DNA of 64,000 nucleotides, from contig NZ_QKMR01000018.1 in NCBI RefSeq assembly GCF_003208175.1, forward strand, positions 25,985 to 89,984, written 5' to 3'. The translations under genes were made by a program, and so were the position numbers. Source of the DNA: Ruminiclostridium sufflavum DSM 19573 (GTDB lineage Bacteria > Bacillota > Clostridia > Acetivibrionales > DSM-1351). Shown here piece after piece: positions 27,217-35,142 of this stretch (the stretch's first letter is position 1; each line of letters begins with the position of its first letter). The notes under the pieces are model-generated. The model saw nothing but the letters and a program-made list of their open reading frames with translations. It did no database searches and was not told the origin of the DNA.

Positions 27217-27510
27217 CTACTCAATCATCTTAGGTATAGCAAAACAGTTATCTATAGTATGCTTTGAGTTTGATAAAATTTTATCCGTATCGGTTGAAGT
27301 GCCGGGATTATCTTCTCGCATATTGTTTGTGACACGTGAAATGTGTTCTGTTGCATCTATATTATCGGTGTCCGTTTCTTTAATTGCATCCATTAAGCCG
27401 ATAATGTCCTTCATGTCATTTGCAAGAGCATGCATTTCGTTATCATTGAGAGACAGTTTTGCAAGTGCTGCTATATATTTAATGTAGTCATTTGAATTAG
27501 AATTTGTCAT
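27217..27510 (-). CDS. gatC: Asp/Glu-tRNA(Asn/Gln) amidotransferase subunit C
   Basis: 97 residues, the normal size. IKYIAALAKLSLNDNE is the conserved N-terminal helix and the middle carries the loop region DIIGLMDAIKETDTDNIDATEHI. GatC wraps the A-B interface and stabilises the complex. The start at 27510 is preceded by GTGGAGG, which is attached to a repeated small hairpin also found before four other genes. First gene of the operon; its leader contains an ANTAR-type attenuator at 27781-27838. Confidence 0.93.
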   Translation of the reverse strand: MTNSNSNDYIKYIAALAKLSLNDNEMHALANDMKDIIGLMDAIKETDTDNIDATEHISRVTNNMREDNPGTSTDTDKILSNSKHTIDNCFAIPKMIE

Positions 27511-27515
27511 AAAAA

Positions 27516-27543
27516 CCTCCACGCCATATTCCGGCACAAAATT
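27516..27543 (-). promoter_or_regulatory. RBS-proximal hairpin, type A (gatC)
   Basis: Minus strand: TTTTGTGCC..GGCGTGGAGG, a GCC/GGC stem ending two bases before the Shine-Dalgarno. Same layout as before the PII, dapF, Gx-transporter and udg genes. Confidence 0.6.
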
Positions 27544-27780
27544 TGAAATCCCAAGCAGAGAGCCTCCTGCATCGTCTGCGGCAACAAGCAGCTTTCAGCC
27601 AGTACTTCCGGCTGAACCTTTGTATAAGTGCAGCCATATTATTAAATCTTACCCAACCATACAATGTATTATTATTAATTTCAACTTCATTTGAATTTTT
27701 TTAACTAACGTTAAAAATAAATAATTAAGTTTTTTGCATAATTTAATTTTTATATTGTCAAATCAGTGACTTGACGGCAT

Positions 27781-27838
27781 AAAAAAAGCTGCACCAATAA
27801 AGCATATTAAATGCCTACTGACACAGCGCCTTTGCTGT
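27781..27838 (-). promoter_or_regulatory. ANTAR-type attenuator in the gatCAB-aspS leader
   Basis: Minus strand: hairpin ACAGC-AAAGGC-GCTGT (27823-27838) with a six-base loop, A at 1 and G at 4. The loop's GGC plus the 3' arm continue as the 5' arm of a terminator (GCTGTGTCAGTAGGCAT pairing, with G-U pairs, to ATGC..GGTGCAGC) followed by TTTTTTT. It lies about 13 bases downstream of the inferred transcription start and ~270 bases before gatC. Confidence 0.75.
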
Positions 27839-27857
27839 AGTTTTTTATTTTAAAATC

Positions 27858-27886
27858 ATTATATTATACATATTACAAATTTGCAA
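27858..27886 (-). promoter_or_regulatory. Promoter of the gatCAB-aspS operon
   Basis: Minus strand TTGCAA (27881-27886), 17-base spacer, TATAAT (27858-27863). This places the start of transcription near 27851, just before the attenuator. Confidence 0.65.
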
Positions 27887-28024
27887 GTGTTTTTTATGAT
27901 GTTTTCAAAAAATATTATCATATTCTTGGCATACCACTGTATATGAGAGGGGTAGTTGAGAAACTGCATCATATATAAACTTCATGAAATTTGCAGGATT
28001 TGAAAATTAAAATTGCAAAAATAC

Positions 28025-28053
28025 TTGACGGATTATAAAATCCTTAGTAAAAT
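28025..28053 (+). promoter_or_regulatory. Candidate glnA promoter
   Basis: TTGACG, 17 bases, TAAAAT. It is upstream of the attenuator at 28262-28340 and about 565 bases before glnA. Confidence 0.45.
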
Positions 28054-28208
28054 AATAATCGAAGCAGTTGTTGAAGCGAAGCAGTATAACGGAACATATT
28101 TAGAATATGATATGTATTCAAGGCGTAACAGCGTAACATATTATAGGGTAACATATATAATAGAATAAAAAGAAATAATTAAATTAATGGCTTATCCGGA
28201 TGTAGTAC

Positions 28209-28238
28209 AATCGGCTTTAGCCGATAGCAATTGACTTC
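28209..28238 (+). repeat. Extragenic palindromic repeat, copy 4 (right end only)
   Basis: TCGGCTTTAGCCGATAGCAA followed by TTGACTTCC, the right-end block of the dispersed repeat, 25 bases before the glnA attenuator. Confidence 0.5.
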
Positions 28239-28261
28239 CGGCAGGGAATATATTAATTTAA

Positions 28262-28340
28262 AGAACAACGGCGTTCTCAAGGATCGATTTTAATCAATAA
28301 TTACGTTATTTGATTTGATCTTAGAGTACGCTCTTTTTGT
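28262..28340 (+). promoter_or_regulatory. ANTAR-type attenuator in the glnA leader
   Basis: Hairpin AGAAC-AACGGC-GTTCT (28262-28277) with a six-base loop, A at 1, G at 4. From 28271 the sequence GCGTTCTCAAGGATC pairs with GATCTTAGAGTACGC (28317-28331), with an inner AATCAATAA/TTATTTGATT stem, and is followed by TCTTTTTGT, giving a terminator that competes with the small hairpin. The rest of the leader to 28617 (~280 bases) shows no other structure I can name. Confidence 0.75.
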
Positions 28341-28617
28341 GCAGTGATTTTTCTTACGCCTGTATTAAAATAAAAACCCAGTAGAAGCAGTTATATACAC
28401 AGAATTAAAAGTAGTATAAAATTGTATTTGAATCATATTATTTACTGTTTATAACTCTTAAAGATTTACCAAAGCCGATTACTGTTTAAGGTCTCATAAG
28501 CATTAGTAATTTTGAGTTTAAATGTGTATACTATAAATTCCGGACGAATAAATATCTGTATTCTGGGATTAAGAAGGTGATTCAAAGAACTAAATAAATA
28601 CGGAAAGGGTGAAAGAA

Positions 28618-29943
28618 ATGGCTTCTAAAAATGATATTCTGAAATTTATTGAACAAAATGATGTGAAATTTGTCAGATTACAATTTACAGATATTTTAGG
28701 CCAATTAAAAAATATTGCGATTACTGAACAGCAGGTTGAGAAAGCTCTTGATGAAGGGGTTATCTTTGATGCATCTGCAATCGCGGGCTTTTCAGAAGTA
28801 GAATCATCTGATATGCTTTTGCTTCCGGATATGAATACTTTTGCTATTATTCCGTGGAGACCGCAGCATGGAAAGGTCGCAAGATTTATATGCGATATCA
28901 AAAACTATGATGGCTCACAATTTATGGGAGATCCAAGATATGTTTTGAAAAAATCGGAGGAGAAAGCGAGAAAGCTTGGTTACACCTTCAATGTCGGACC
29001 GGAGTGTGAATTTTTTCTGTTCCAGATAGATTCAGAGGGAAGGCCTACCACTAAGACGCATGATGCTGCGAGCTACTGTGATCTTGCTCCAATGGATTTG
29101 GGTGAGAATTGCAGAAGAGAAATTTGTATGGTTCTTGAAGAAATGGGCTTTGAAATTGAAGCATTACATCATGAGAATGCTGCCGGCCAGCATGAAGTGG
29201 ATTTTAGATATAGCGATGTTATGACTGCGGCAGACAGGATAATGACCTTCAGAATGGTTGTAAAAACTGTCGCACAAAGAAACGGATTGCATGCAACATT
29301 TATTCCCAAGCCTATATTTAATACCTACGGATCCGGAATGCATATTAATATGTCTCTTTCAAAGGACGGAAGGAATTTGTTTAATACAGGTGACAGCGGT
29401 TTGGATATTTCAGATGTGGCAAAGATGTTTGGAGCAGGTATCCTTAAGCATATAGACGGGATTACAGCTGTGGCTAATCCTCTTGTTAATTCTTATAAGA
29501 GATTTGTCCCTGGCTTTGAAGCTCCGGTTCATATTGCATGGTCACATATGAACAGAAGCCCGCTTTTAAGAGTACCGGCACCGAAGGGTGAGGCTACAAG
29601 GCTTGAATTAAGAAGCCCGGATCCCTCATGTAATCCATACCTTACACTTGCTTTGATTTTGGAGGCAGGCTTGGATGGTTTGCAGAAGAAGATGGAAATA
29701 GCTCCTCCGGTTGATGTAAATACCTACAGCCTTACCCTTGAAAAAGAGAAGGAGCTTGGTATCAGAAGATTGCCTTCTAATCTGTCATTGGCAATAGAAG
29801 AGATGAAAAGAGATTCATATATTAAGGATGTACTAGGTGAGCATATATTCAGTAAATATATTTCTGCAAAGGAAGCAGAGTGGGCAGAATATAATAATTG
29901 TGTTCATCAGTGGGAGATAGATAGTTATCTTACTGCATATTAA
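28618..29943 (+). CDS. glnA: Glutamine synthetase type I
   Basis: 441 residues, GSI-alpha size. Beta-grasp N-terminus (VKFVRLQFTDILGQLKNIAI), ATP/glutamate site motifs GPECEFFLF, ENAAGQHEVDFRY, NTYGSGMHINMSL, NPLVNSYKRFVPGFEAPVHIAWSHMNRSPLLRVP and RLELRSPDPSCNPYL. No adenylylation-loop tyrosine motif is visible, as in Gram-positive enzymes, so control is expected by feedback and transcription. ATG 28618 is favoured over the in-frame GTG at 28609 by the GGAAAGG site. The attenuator upstream and the ANTAR gene 85 bases downstream form an apparent regulatory loop. Confidence 0.97.
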   Translation: MASKNDILKFIEQNDVKFVRLQFTDILGQLKNIAITEQQVEKALDEGVIFDASAIAGFSEVESSDMLLLPDMNTFAIIPWRPQHGKVARFICDIKNYDGSQFMGDPRYVLKKSEEKARKLGYTFNVGPECEFFLFQIDSEGRPTTKTHDAASYCDLAPMDLGENCRREICMVLEEMGFEIEALHHENAAGQHEVDFRYSDVMTAADRIMTFRMVVKTVAQRNGLHATFIPKPIFNTYGSGMHINMSLSKDGRNLFNTGDSGLDISDVAKMFGAGILKHIDGITAVANPLVNSYKRFVPGFEAPVHIAWSHMNRSPLLRVPAPKGEATRLELRSPDPSCNPYLTLALILEAGLDGLQKKMEIAPPVDVNTYSLTLEKEKELGIRRLPSNLSLAIEEMKRDSYIKDVLGEHIFSKYISAKEAEWAEYNNCVHQWEIDSYLTAY

Positions 29944-29953
29944 TTGCAAAAGC

Positions 29954-29985
29954 CCAACTATCAGCCGATAGTAATTACTATAATA
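29954..29985 (+). repeat. Extragenic palindromic repeat, copy 5 (right-end fragment)
   Basis: ATCAGCCGATAGTAATTACT between glnA and the ANTAR gene; a fragment of the dispersed repeat. Confidence 0.45.
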
Positions 29986-30028
29986 AATTCACTATAACTT
30001 ATTCGCACTCAGACGGAGGTGATTGCCA

Positions 30029-30598
30029 GTGAATGCCAGGGGGGTTTTTATAGTATGCAGTAAGCCTGAGCTGATAAAAGATTTGAGAGCCTTAATGCTG
30101 CAGCAAGGTTATTCCTCGGTGGAATATGCGTTATCTGCAAGCGAGGCCAGACGAAAACTTGATTATTTTGAACCTGGGCTGATACTGGTAAATGCCCCGC
30201 TACAGGATGAACTGGGAGTAGAGCTTGTTCTGGATATTGCTGATAAAACTGATGCAGGGATAATAGTTCTTTCAAGGCATGAACATTTGGCGGAAATGCA
30301 GTATAAGCTGGAAAGGGTGGGAGCACTGGTGCTTCCTAAGCCTATCAGCAGAACAATATTAATTCAGACGGCTAAGTTTGCAGTTCAGTCGAGAAAATCT
30401 ATAAAAGGCTTAAAGCTCCAGAATGATGACTTAGAAAAGCGTATACAGGATAGAAAGATTGTTGAGAAGGCTAAGTGGATTCTTGTAGAAAAAATGAATA
30501 TGACCGAACCACAGGCTCACAGGTATATACAGAAAAGAGCTATGGATTTGAGGATTTCTCAATTGAAGGTGGCGGAGGAAATATTCAATAGCTTTTAA
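30029..30598 (+). CDS. ANTAR-domain antiterminator with pseudo-receiver (NitR-like)
   Basis: About 189 residues. A receiver-like N-terminal domain (1-120) is followed by a coiled-coil linker (about 125-145) and an ANTAR RNA-binding domain (about 135-187: IVEKAKWILVEKMNMTEPQAHRYIQKRAMD). The receiver lacks the acidic pair (VCSK instead of DD) and has Asn55 (LVNAPL) at the phospho-acceptor position, though the Lys in LPKPIS is kept. Phosphorylation is therefore unlikely. Genes of this kind downstream of glnA in solvent-forming clostridia (NitR) antiterminate nitrogen genes. GTG 30029 follows GGAGGTGA with good spacing. Confidence 0.9.
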   Translation: MNARGVFIVCSKPELIKDLRALMLQQGYSSVEYALSASEARRKLDYFEPGLILVNAPLQDELGVELVLDIADKTDAGIIVLSRHEHLAEMQYKLERVGALVLPKPISRTILIQTAKFAVQSRKSIKGLKLQNDDLEKRIQDRKIVEKAKWILVEKMNMTEPQAHRYIQKRAMDLRISQLKVAEEIFNSF

Positions 30599-30646
30599 AA
30601 TTAATAGGGCAACACAGTTGCATAAAAACAACTTGTTTTTATATTC

Positions 30647-30702
30647 ACACGAAGGCGTGTTTAGGGGAAATGATATTTCCTTTAAATGCGCCTGCTTTTT
30701 TA
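30647..30702 (+). promoter_or_regulatory. ANTAR-type terminator between the ANTAR gene and amtB
   Basis: Small hairpin ACAC-GAAGGC-GTGT (30647-30660; it can also close one more G-C pair). The sequence from 30653, AGGCGTGTTTAGGGGAAAT, pairs with ATTTCCTTTAAATGCGCCT and is followed by GCTTTTTTA. It could simply end the glnA-nitR transcript. The overlap with a six-base-loop hairpin suggests conditional read-through into amtB-glnB. Confidence 0.65.
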
Positions 30703-30713
30703 ATACCGGTTGG

Positions 30714-30833
30714 TTACTAAAGTCAATTACGGTTCAAGCCTTCGGGACAATATTATATCGTCTTTTTAGGAGAATAGGCTTTTAGGCTGATTTTGAACGC
30801 AGTTTGAATTTGTTTTGATAGTAATTGAATTTT
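30714..30833 (+). repeat. Extragenic palindromic repeat, copy 6 (long form)
   Basis: About 120 bases: ACTAAAGTCAATTACGGTTC, GACAATATTATATCGTC, GGCTGATTTTGAACGCAGTT, GATAGTAATTGAATTTT. Best full-length copy together with the inverted one at 8641-8751. It fills most of the nitR-amtB gap. Confidence 0.7.
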
Positions 30834-30957
30834 AAAAATTAATTATATCCGGTGCGGTAACAAGCCTGACTTGCAATTCTAGATATGCGGGGGTTCGGGT
30901 AAAATTATCATAGGATATTTGATATATAACTTATATTATTTGAATGGGGGATTTTAA

Positions 30958-32211
30958 ATGGGAACAATTAACACAGGCGATACAGCATTTATAATTATTT
31001 CGGCGGCACTTGTATTTTTAATGACACCGGGTCTTGCTTTATTTTATGGAGGAATGGTAAAAAGAAAAAATGTACTGAGCACCATAATGTCATCATTTTT
31101 TATATGCGGATTGGCTTCTGTACTTTGGGTAGCAATAGGCTATTCGCTTTCCTTCGGCAAAGACACCGGAGGTGTTATCGGAAGCTTGAACTGGGCTTTT
31201 TTCAACGGAGTTACCGGAGAGCCCAATGCCACCTATGCGGCAACAATACCGCATACCTTGTTTGCAGCATTTCAGATGATGTTTGCAATAATAACACCTG
31301 CATTAATTACAGGTGCGCTTGTTGAAAGAATGAAGTTCTCAAGGCTCTTTGTTTTTATAGCTTTGTGGTCAATAGTTGTATATTACCCCATGGCACACAT
31401 GATGTGGGGAGATGGAGGCTTGCTGAGAAATCTCGGAGCCATAGACTTTGCAGGCGGAAATGTTGTCCATATAAGTTCAGGTGTGTCAGCGGTTGTTGCA
31501 GCGATTATTCTTGGGAAAAGAAAAGGGTATGGGGTTGCATCTGGTCAGCCGCATAATATTCCATTGATATTTATAGGTGCGGCCCTATTGTGGTTCGGCT
31601 GGTTCGGCTTTAATGCAGGCAGTGCTCTTGGAAGCGGAGAGCTTGCAGTTCATGCTTTGTTGACAACAAATACCTCGGCTGCAACGGCATTGCTTTCCTG
31701 GATGCTGGTTGAAAAGATTACAAGAGGAAAGCCTACTATGCTTGGTGCTGCAACAGGTGCTGTAGTCGGACTGGTTGCAATTACTCCGGGTGCCGGTTTT
31801 GTACCTATATGGGCATCTTTGATAATTGGTGCGGCTGTAAGTCCCATATGTTATTTTGCAATGAGTGTTATTAAGCCTAAATTCGGATATGATGATTCTC
31901 TGGATGCATTTGGATGCCATGGAATCGGAGGTATATGGGGAGGTATTGCAACAGGAATATTTGCCAAAAACTCTATAAATCCTGTAGCTCAGTGGGATGG
32001 ACTTATATACGGAGAAACGAGGCTGTTTGTAGCACAGCTCATAAGTATCGCTGTAACAATAGCCCTTTCAATAGTAGGAACAGCTTTAATTATGTTTGCT
32101 ATAAAGCTTGTTTCTAAGGAAATCAGGGTAACGGCGCGAGAAGAATCAGAAGGCCTTGATATTTCGCAGCATGGTGAATCGGCATATCCTTCTTTCACAG
32201 GTATGGATTAG
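30958..32211 (+). CDS. amtB: Ammonium transporter
   Basis: 417 residues with eleven membrane helices expected and no signal-peptide cleavage site seen. Diagnostic motifs are GLALFYGGMVKRKNVLSTIM near the start and the twin pore histidines in AHMMWGDGG and GCHGIGGIWGGIATGIFA. It conducts ammonium into the cell as a trimer and is gated by the PII protein encoded next. It starts after a GGGGG-type ribosome binding site. Confidence 0.97.
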   Translation: MGTINTGDTAFIIISAALVFLMTPGLALFYGGMVKRKNVLSTIMSSFFICGLASVLWVAIGYSLSFGKDTGGVIGSLNWAFFNGVTGEPNATYAATIPHTLFAAFQMMFAIITPALITGALVERMKFSRLFVFIALWSIVVYYPMAHMMWGDGGLLRNLGAIDFAGGNVVHISSGVSAVVAAIILGKRKGYGVASGQPHNIPLIFIGAALLWFGWFGFNAGSALGSGELAVHALLTTNTSAATALLSWMLVEKITRGKPTMLGAATGAVVGLVAITPGAGFVPIWASLIIGAAVSPICYFAMSVIKPKFGYDDSLDAFGCHGIGGIWGGIATGIFAKNSINPVAQWDGLIYGETRLFVAQLISIAVTIALSIVGTALIMFAIKLVSKEIRVTAREESEGLDISQHGESAYPSFTGMD

Positions 32212-32281
32212 GCTTAATTCATATAAATTATGAAAGATAAATAATACATGATGTATTTTGAGCGGTAAACGCAGTTCATCA

Positions 32282-32310
32282 CCTTTTGTGCCCTGAGCAC
32301 AGTGAAAGGC
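32282..32310 (+). promoter_or_regulatory. RBS-type hairpin, type B (PII leader)
   Basis: TTTTGTGC-CCTGA-GCAC followed by AGTGAAAGG. The same block with small changes occurs twice before the fumarase beta gene at 48126-48180. Confidence 0.5.
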
Positions 32311-32360
32311 TGTGGGGGGCTTAGAAATAAGATTGCGTACTGCCACGTTGCTTTACTATA

Positions 32361-32388
32361 AATTTTGTGCCGATACTCGGCGTGGAGG
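32361..32388 (+). promoter_or_regulatory. RBS-proximal hairpin, type A (PII gene)
   Basis: TTTTGTGCCG-ATACT-CGGC runs directly into GTGGAGG, the Shine-Dalgarno of the PII gene whose ATG is at 32396. Confidence 0.65.
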
Positions 32389-32395
32389 TTTTAAT

Positions 32396-32740
32396 ATGAA
32401 GAAAATAGAAGCAATAATAAGACCATGTAAGCTTGAAGAATTGAAAGAGGCATTGCTGGCAATTGATTTGGATGGTATAACAATAAGTCAGGTTATGGGT
32501 GCTGGAAAGCAGCTTGGCTGGAAGGAATTTTACAGGGGAAATGAAATTGCATTAAACGTGCTTCCCAAAGTAAAACTTGAGCTGGTGTCAACAGATGACA
32601 AGGTTGAGCTTATAATTGATACAATAGTTAAATATTCCCAGACCGGGGAATTAGGGGACGGGAAAATATTTATTCATGATTTGCAGGACTGCATACGCAT
32701 ACGTACAGGTGAAAGAGGAGATACTGCAATAGTAGGCTGA
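32396..32740 (+). CDS. glnB: PII nitrogen regulatory protein lacking the uridylylation tyrosine
   Basis: 114 residues with the PII fold: MKKIEAIIRPCKLEELKEAL, T-loop GAGKQLGWKEFYRGNEIALNVLPKVKLELV and C-terminal GDGKIFIHDLQDCIRIRTGERGDTAI. The T-loop residue equivalent to Tyr51, which is uridylylated in enterobacteria, is Ile51, so signalling must rest on ATP/ADP/2-oxoglutarate binding. Pairing with amtB means it probably acts as GlnK, blocking the channel. The ATG at 32396 is set by GTGGAGG and by homology. Confidence 0.93.
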   Translation: MKKIEAIIRPCKLEELKEALLAIDLDGITISQVMGAGKQLGWKEFYRGNEIALNVLPKVKLELVSTDDKVELIIDTIVKYSQTGELGDGKIFIHDLQDCIRIRTGERGDTAIVG

Positions 32741-32921
32741 CAGCTATGCGGGTATATACCTGTTTGTATTGAATAAATTATGCCATACAGCACTGAAAGA
32801 TTATTCTTTCATAAATTACGATAACTTAATATTTTATAAATTTTTGGTGTTAAGCCAAATATGCTTTCAAGCATATATTATTCTATCTCTCTCTTACAAG
32901 CTTTAAGCTATAGACTAATAT

Positions 32922-32940
32922 ATGCTTTTAAGCATTTTTA
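32922..32940 (+). terminator. Terminator downstream of the PII gene
   Basis: ATGCTT-TT-AAGCAT followed by TTTT. A similar hairpin without a T-run (ATATGCTT/AAGCATAT) lies 60 bases upstream. Confidence 0.55.
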
Positions 32941-32958
32941 TTGAGTGAGCCTGCAGCT

Positions 32959-33831
32959 TCAGCGGGCTGCAATTGTTTTTTGCATTGTCAGAACCAGCTC
33001 TCTCAGAATTTTACAGGCTGCCGCAGTTGAGGAGCCGCTTTGATCATAATGGGGTGACAGCTCCACGATGTCCGCCCCGATAATATTTAATGCGGAAACA
33101 GCCTTTAATGCGTTAACCAGCTCCAGAAAGCTTACACCTCCGGCTTCAGGAGTTCCAGTACCCGGGAAGATTGAAGGATCCAAAACATCCAAATCAATTG
33201 TAAGATAAACGGGCAAGCCGCCTATTGCATTAACGGCCTTTCCCAAGGTGTCAAAATTGTGCATACACATGTGTGTGTGACCTTCTCTTGACCAGTAAAA
33301 TTCCTCGCGGGTTCCGCTGCGTATTCCGAATTGCCAGATATGCTTGTCGCCCAGGATATCCCAGGCACGTCTTATAACAGAGGAATGAGAAAGTGCTTCG
33401 CCCAGATAGTCCTCTCTCAAGTCGGTATGGGCATCAAAATGAATTACATGCATATCGGGATATTTTTTGCAGGCCTGTTCAATGACCGGCAGGGAAACAA
33501 GGTGCTCTCCTCCTATCATTAATGGTTTTTTACTGCTGTCAAAGATATGCAGCGAGGTTTCTGATATCATATTTAATGCCCTTGCCGGTGAGCCAAAGGG
33601 TAAGTCCAAATCACCGTAATCATTTATTGAATAGTCAGTGATATCAGCATCAAAATATGGGCTATAGGTTTCTATACCAATTGAATCCATTCGCATTACA
33701 GAAGGTGCGAATCTTGCACCCGGCCTGAATGTGGTCGTGCCGTCGTAGGGAGCTCCGAAAATAATGATGTCAGACGAGTCAAAATCACTGCCGCAGCCTA
33801 AAAAGTTTGTTGATAATGTATTTTTATCCAT
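32959..33831 (-). CDS. speB: Agmatinase / ureohydrolase
   Basis: About 290 residues of the arginase/agmatinase fold. The binuclear manganese ligands are in GGEHLVSLP, IHFDAHTDLRED and LTIDLDVLDPSIFPGTGTPE. The start at 33831 follows GAGGAG; a longer frame to 33876 lacks a site. It would hydrolyse agmatine to putrescine and urea, or a related guanidino compound; the substrate of this subfamily cannot be fixed by eye. It stands alone, convergent to the PII gene. Confidence 0.88.
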   Translation of the reverse strand: MDKNTLSTNFLGCGSDFDSSDIIIFGAPYDGTTTFRPGARFAPSVMRMDSIGIETYSPYFDADITDYSINDYGDLDLPFGSPARALNMISETSLHIFDSSKKPLMIGGEHLVSLPVIEQACKKYPDMHVIHFDAHTDLREDYLGEALSHSSVIRRAWDILGDKHIWQFGIRSGTREEFYWSREGHTHMCMHNFDTLGKAVNAIGGLPVYLTIDLDVLDPSIFPGTGTPEAGGVSFLELVNALKAVSALNIIGADIVELSPHYDQSGSSTAAACKILRELVLTMQKTIAAR

Positions 33832-33946
33832 AAAAATCTCCTCTGTTAAAAGATTACGGCATAAGAAGCCGTACAACCAGCTTTATTTTGTAAAAATTTT
33901 GATGACTATAATTTTATCATGAATAGTTAAAAATACAATGCCCATT

Positions 33947-34030
33947 ACCAAAGTCGATTACGGTTAAAAGCCTTGGCACGATAAAATATCGGGACAATAT
34001 AGCTGTTTTTTACCTATTGTAATTGACTTA
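33947..34030 (+). repeat. Extragenic palindromic repeat, copy 7
   Basis: TACCAAAGTCGATTACGGTT at the left, a GATAAAATATCGGGAC dyad inside and ACCTATTGTAATTGACTTAT at the right; lies in the speB-dapF divergent gap. Confidence 0.65.
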
Positions 34031-34205
34031 TTGCCTGTCATCAATTAACATAAAAAAAGATGATTAAAAATCTGCCGATAAGGCATATGTAAAAATGCTA
34101 ACGTATGTTATAATATGGATAGATTTTTTAAGAAGGTTGTATATTATCTTATAAATTATTATAATTTTAAATAATAAACGGTTAAGCTTGAATAGCTCGA
34201 AAACA

Positions 34206-34234
34206 GATTTTGTGCCCTTATTGGGCGTGGGAGG
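34206..34234 (+). promoter_or_regulatory. RBS-proximal hairpin, type A (dapF)
   Basis: TTTTGTGCCC-TTATT-GGGC followed by GTGGGAGG, the dapF Shine-Dalgarno. Confidence 0.65.
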
Positions 34235-34240
34235 TTTAAT

Positions 34241-35074
34241 ATGAAATTTACAAAAATGCAGGGGTTGGGAAACGATTATATATATGTTGATTGCACACAG
34301 AAAATAATTGACAATCCTTCTGAAACAGCAAAAATAATAAGTGACAGACATTTTGGGATAGGCTCTGACGGGTTGGTTCTTATATTATTATCAGATAAAG
34401 CTGATTTCCGCATGAGAATGTTTAATTCGGACGGTTCGGAGGCTGAAATGTGCGGAAATGCAATACGTTGTGTGGGCAAGTATGTATTTGACAATAAGCT
34501 TACAGACAAAGCAACTATTACAATAGAGACACTTGCCGGCACAAAGGTTCTTCAATTAAAGATTGAAGACGAAAGAGCCGTACTTGCGAGAGTAGACATG
34601 GGTGAACCGATTTTGACACCAAGGGAGATACCTGTTGATAGCAATAAGGATAGCTTTGTTTCCGAACCTGTTGAAATTGAAGGCCGGATATATGAGGTTA
34701 CTGCTGTCTCAATGGGGAATCCTCATGCAATATCCTATGTTGAGGATGTAATAAAATTTCCTCTTTATGAGGTGGGGCCAAAAATGGAGACTCATAAACT
34801 TTTCCCGAGAAAGGTTAATGCTGAGTTTGTTCAGGTAGTGGACAGAAAAACACTCAAAATGAGAGTTTGGGAAAGAGGTGCGGGAGAAACTCTTGCATGC
34901 GGTACAGGAGCCTGTGCGACACTTGTCGCTTCGGTGCTTAACGGTGTGGCTGACAGGGAAGCCACTATTAAACTGCTTGGAGGGGATTTGCTTATAGAAT
35001 GGTCCGAAAAGGATAACCATGTTTATATGACGGGACCTGCGGTAAAGGTATTTGACGGAGAGATAGATATTTAG
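34241..35074 (+). CDS. dapF: Diaminopimelate epimerase
   Basis: 277 residues. The two catalytic cysteines are visible in [13 protein letters not shown] and [14 protein letters not shown]; the opening is [17 protein letters not shown]. It converts LL- to meso-diaminopimelate for lysine and peptidoglycan. The LL-diaminopimelate aminotransferase follows 68 bases downstream, so the two genes supply consecutive steps of the same short pathway. Confidence 0.97.
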   Translation: MKFTKMQGLGNDYIYVDCTQKIIDNPSETAKIISDRHFGIGSDGLVLILLSDKADFRMRMFNSDGSEAEMCGNAIRCVGKYVFDNKLTDKATITIETLAGTKVLQLKIEDERAVLARVDMGEPILTPREIPVDSNKDSFVSEPVEIEGRIYEVTAVSMGNPHAISYVEDVIKFPLYEVGPKMETHKLFPRKVNAEFVQVVDRKTLKMRVWERGAGETLACGTGACATLVASVLNGVADREATIKLLGGDLLIEWSEKDNHVYMTGPAVKVFDGEIDI

Positions 35075-35142
35075 ACGTTTACTGTTATGCAAAGCGGCTA
35101 TTCAATTAATATAATTTTTTTAGTAAGAAAGGAATAAATAAT

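Noticed and set aside
27511..27860. T-box riboswitch in front of gatCAB-aspS
   Set aside because: No T-box sequence (TGGNACC-like) or specifier stem is visible, and the promoter lies too close to the terminator for a T-box.
32281..32395. ANTAR-type hexaloop hairpin in the PII leader
   Set aside because: The hairpins there have five-base loops and no overlapping terminator; they belong to the RBS-hairpin families instead.
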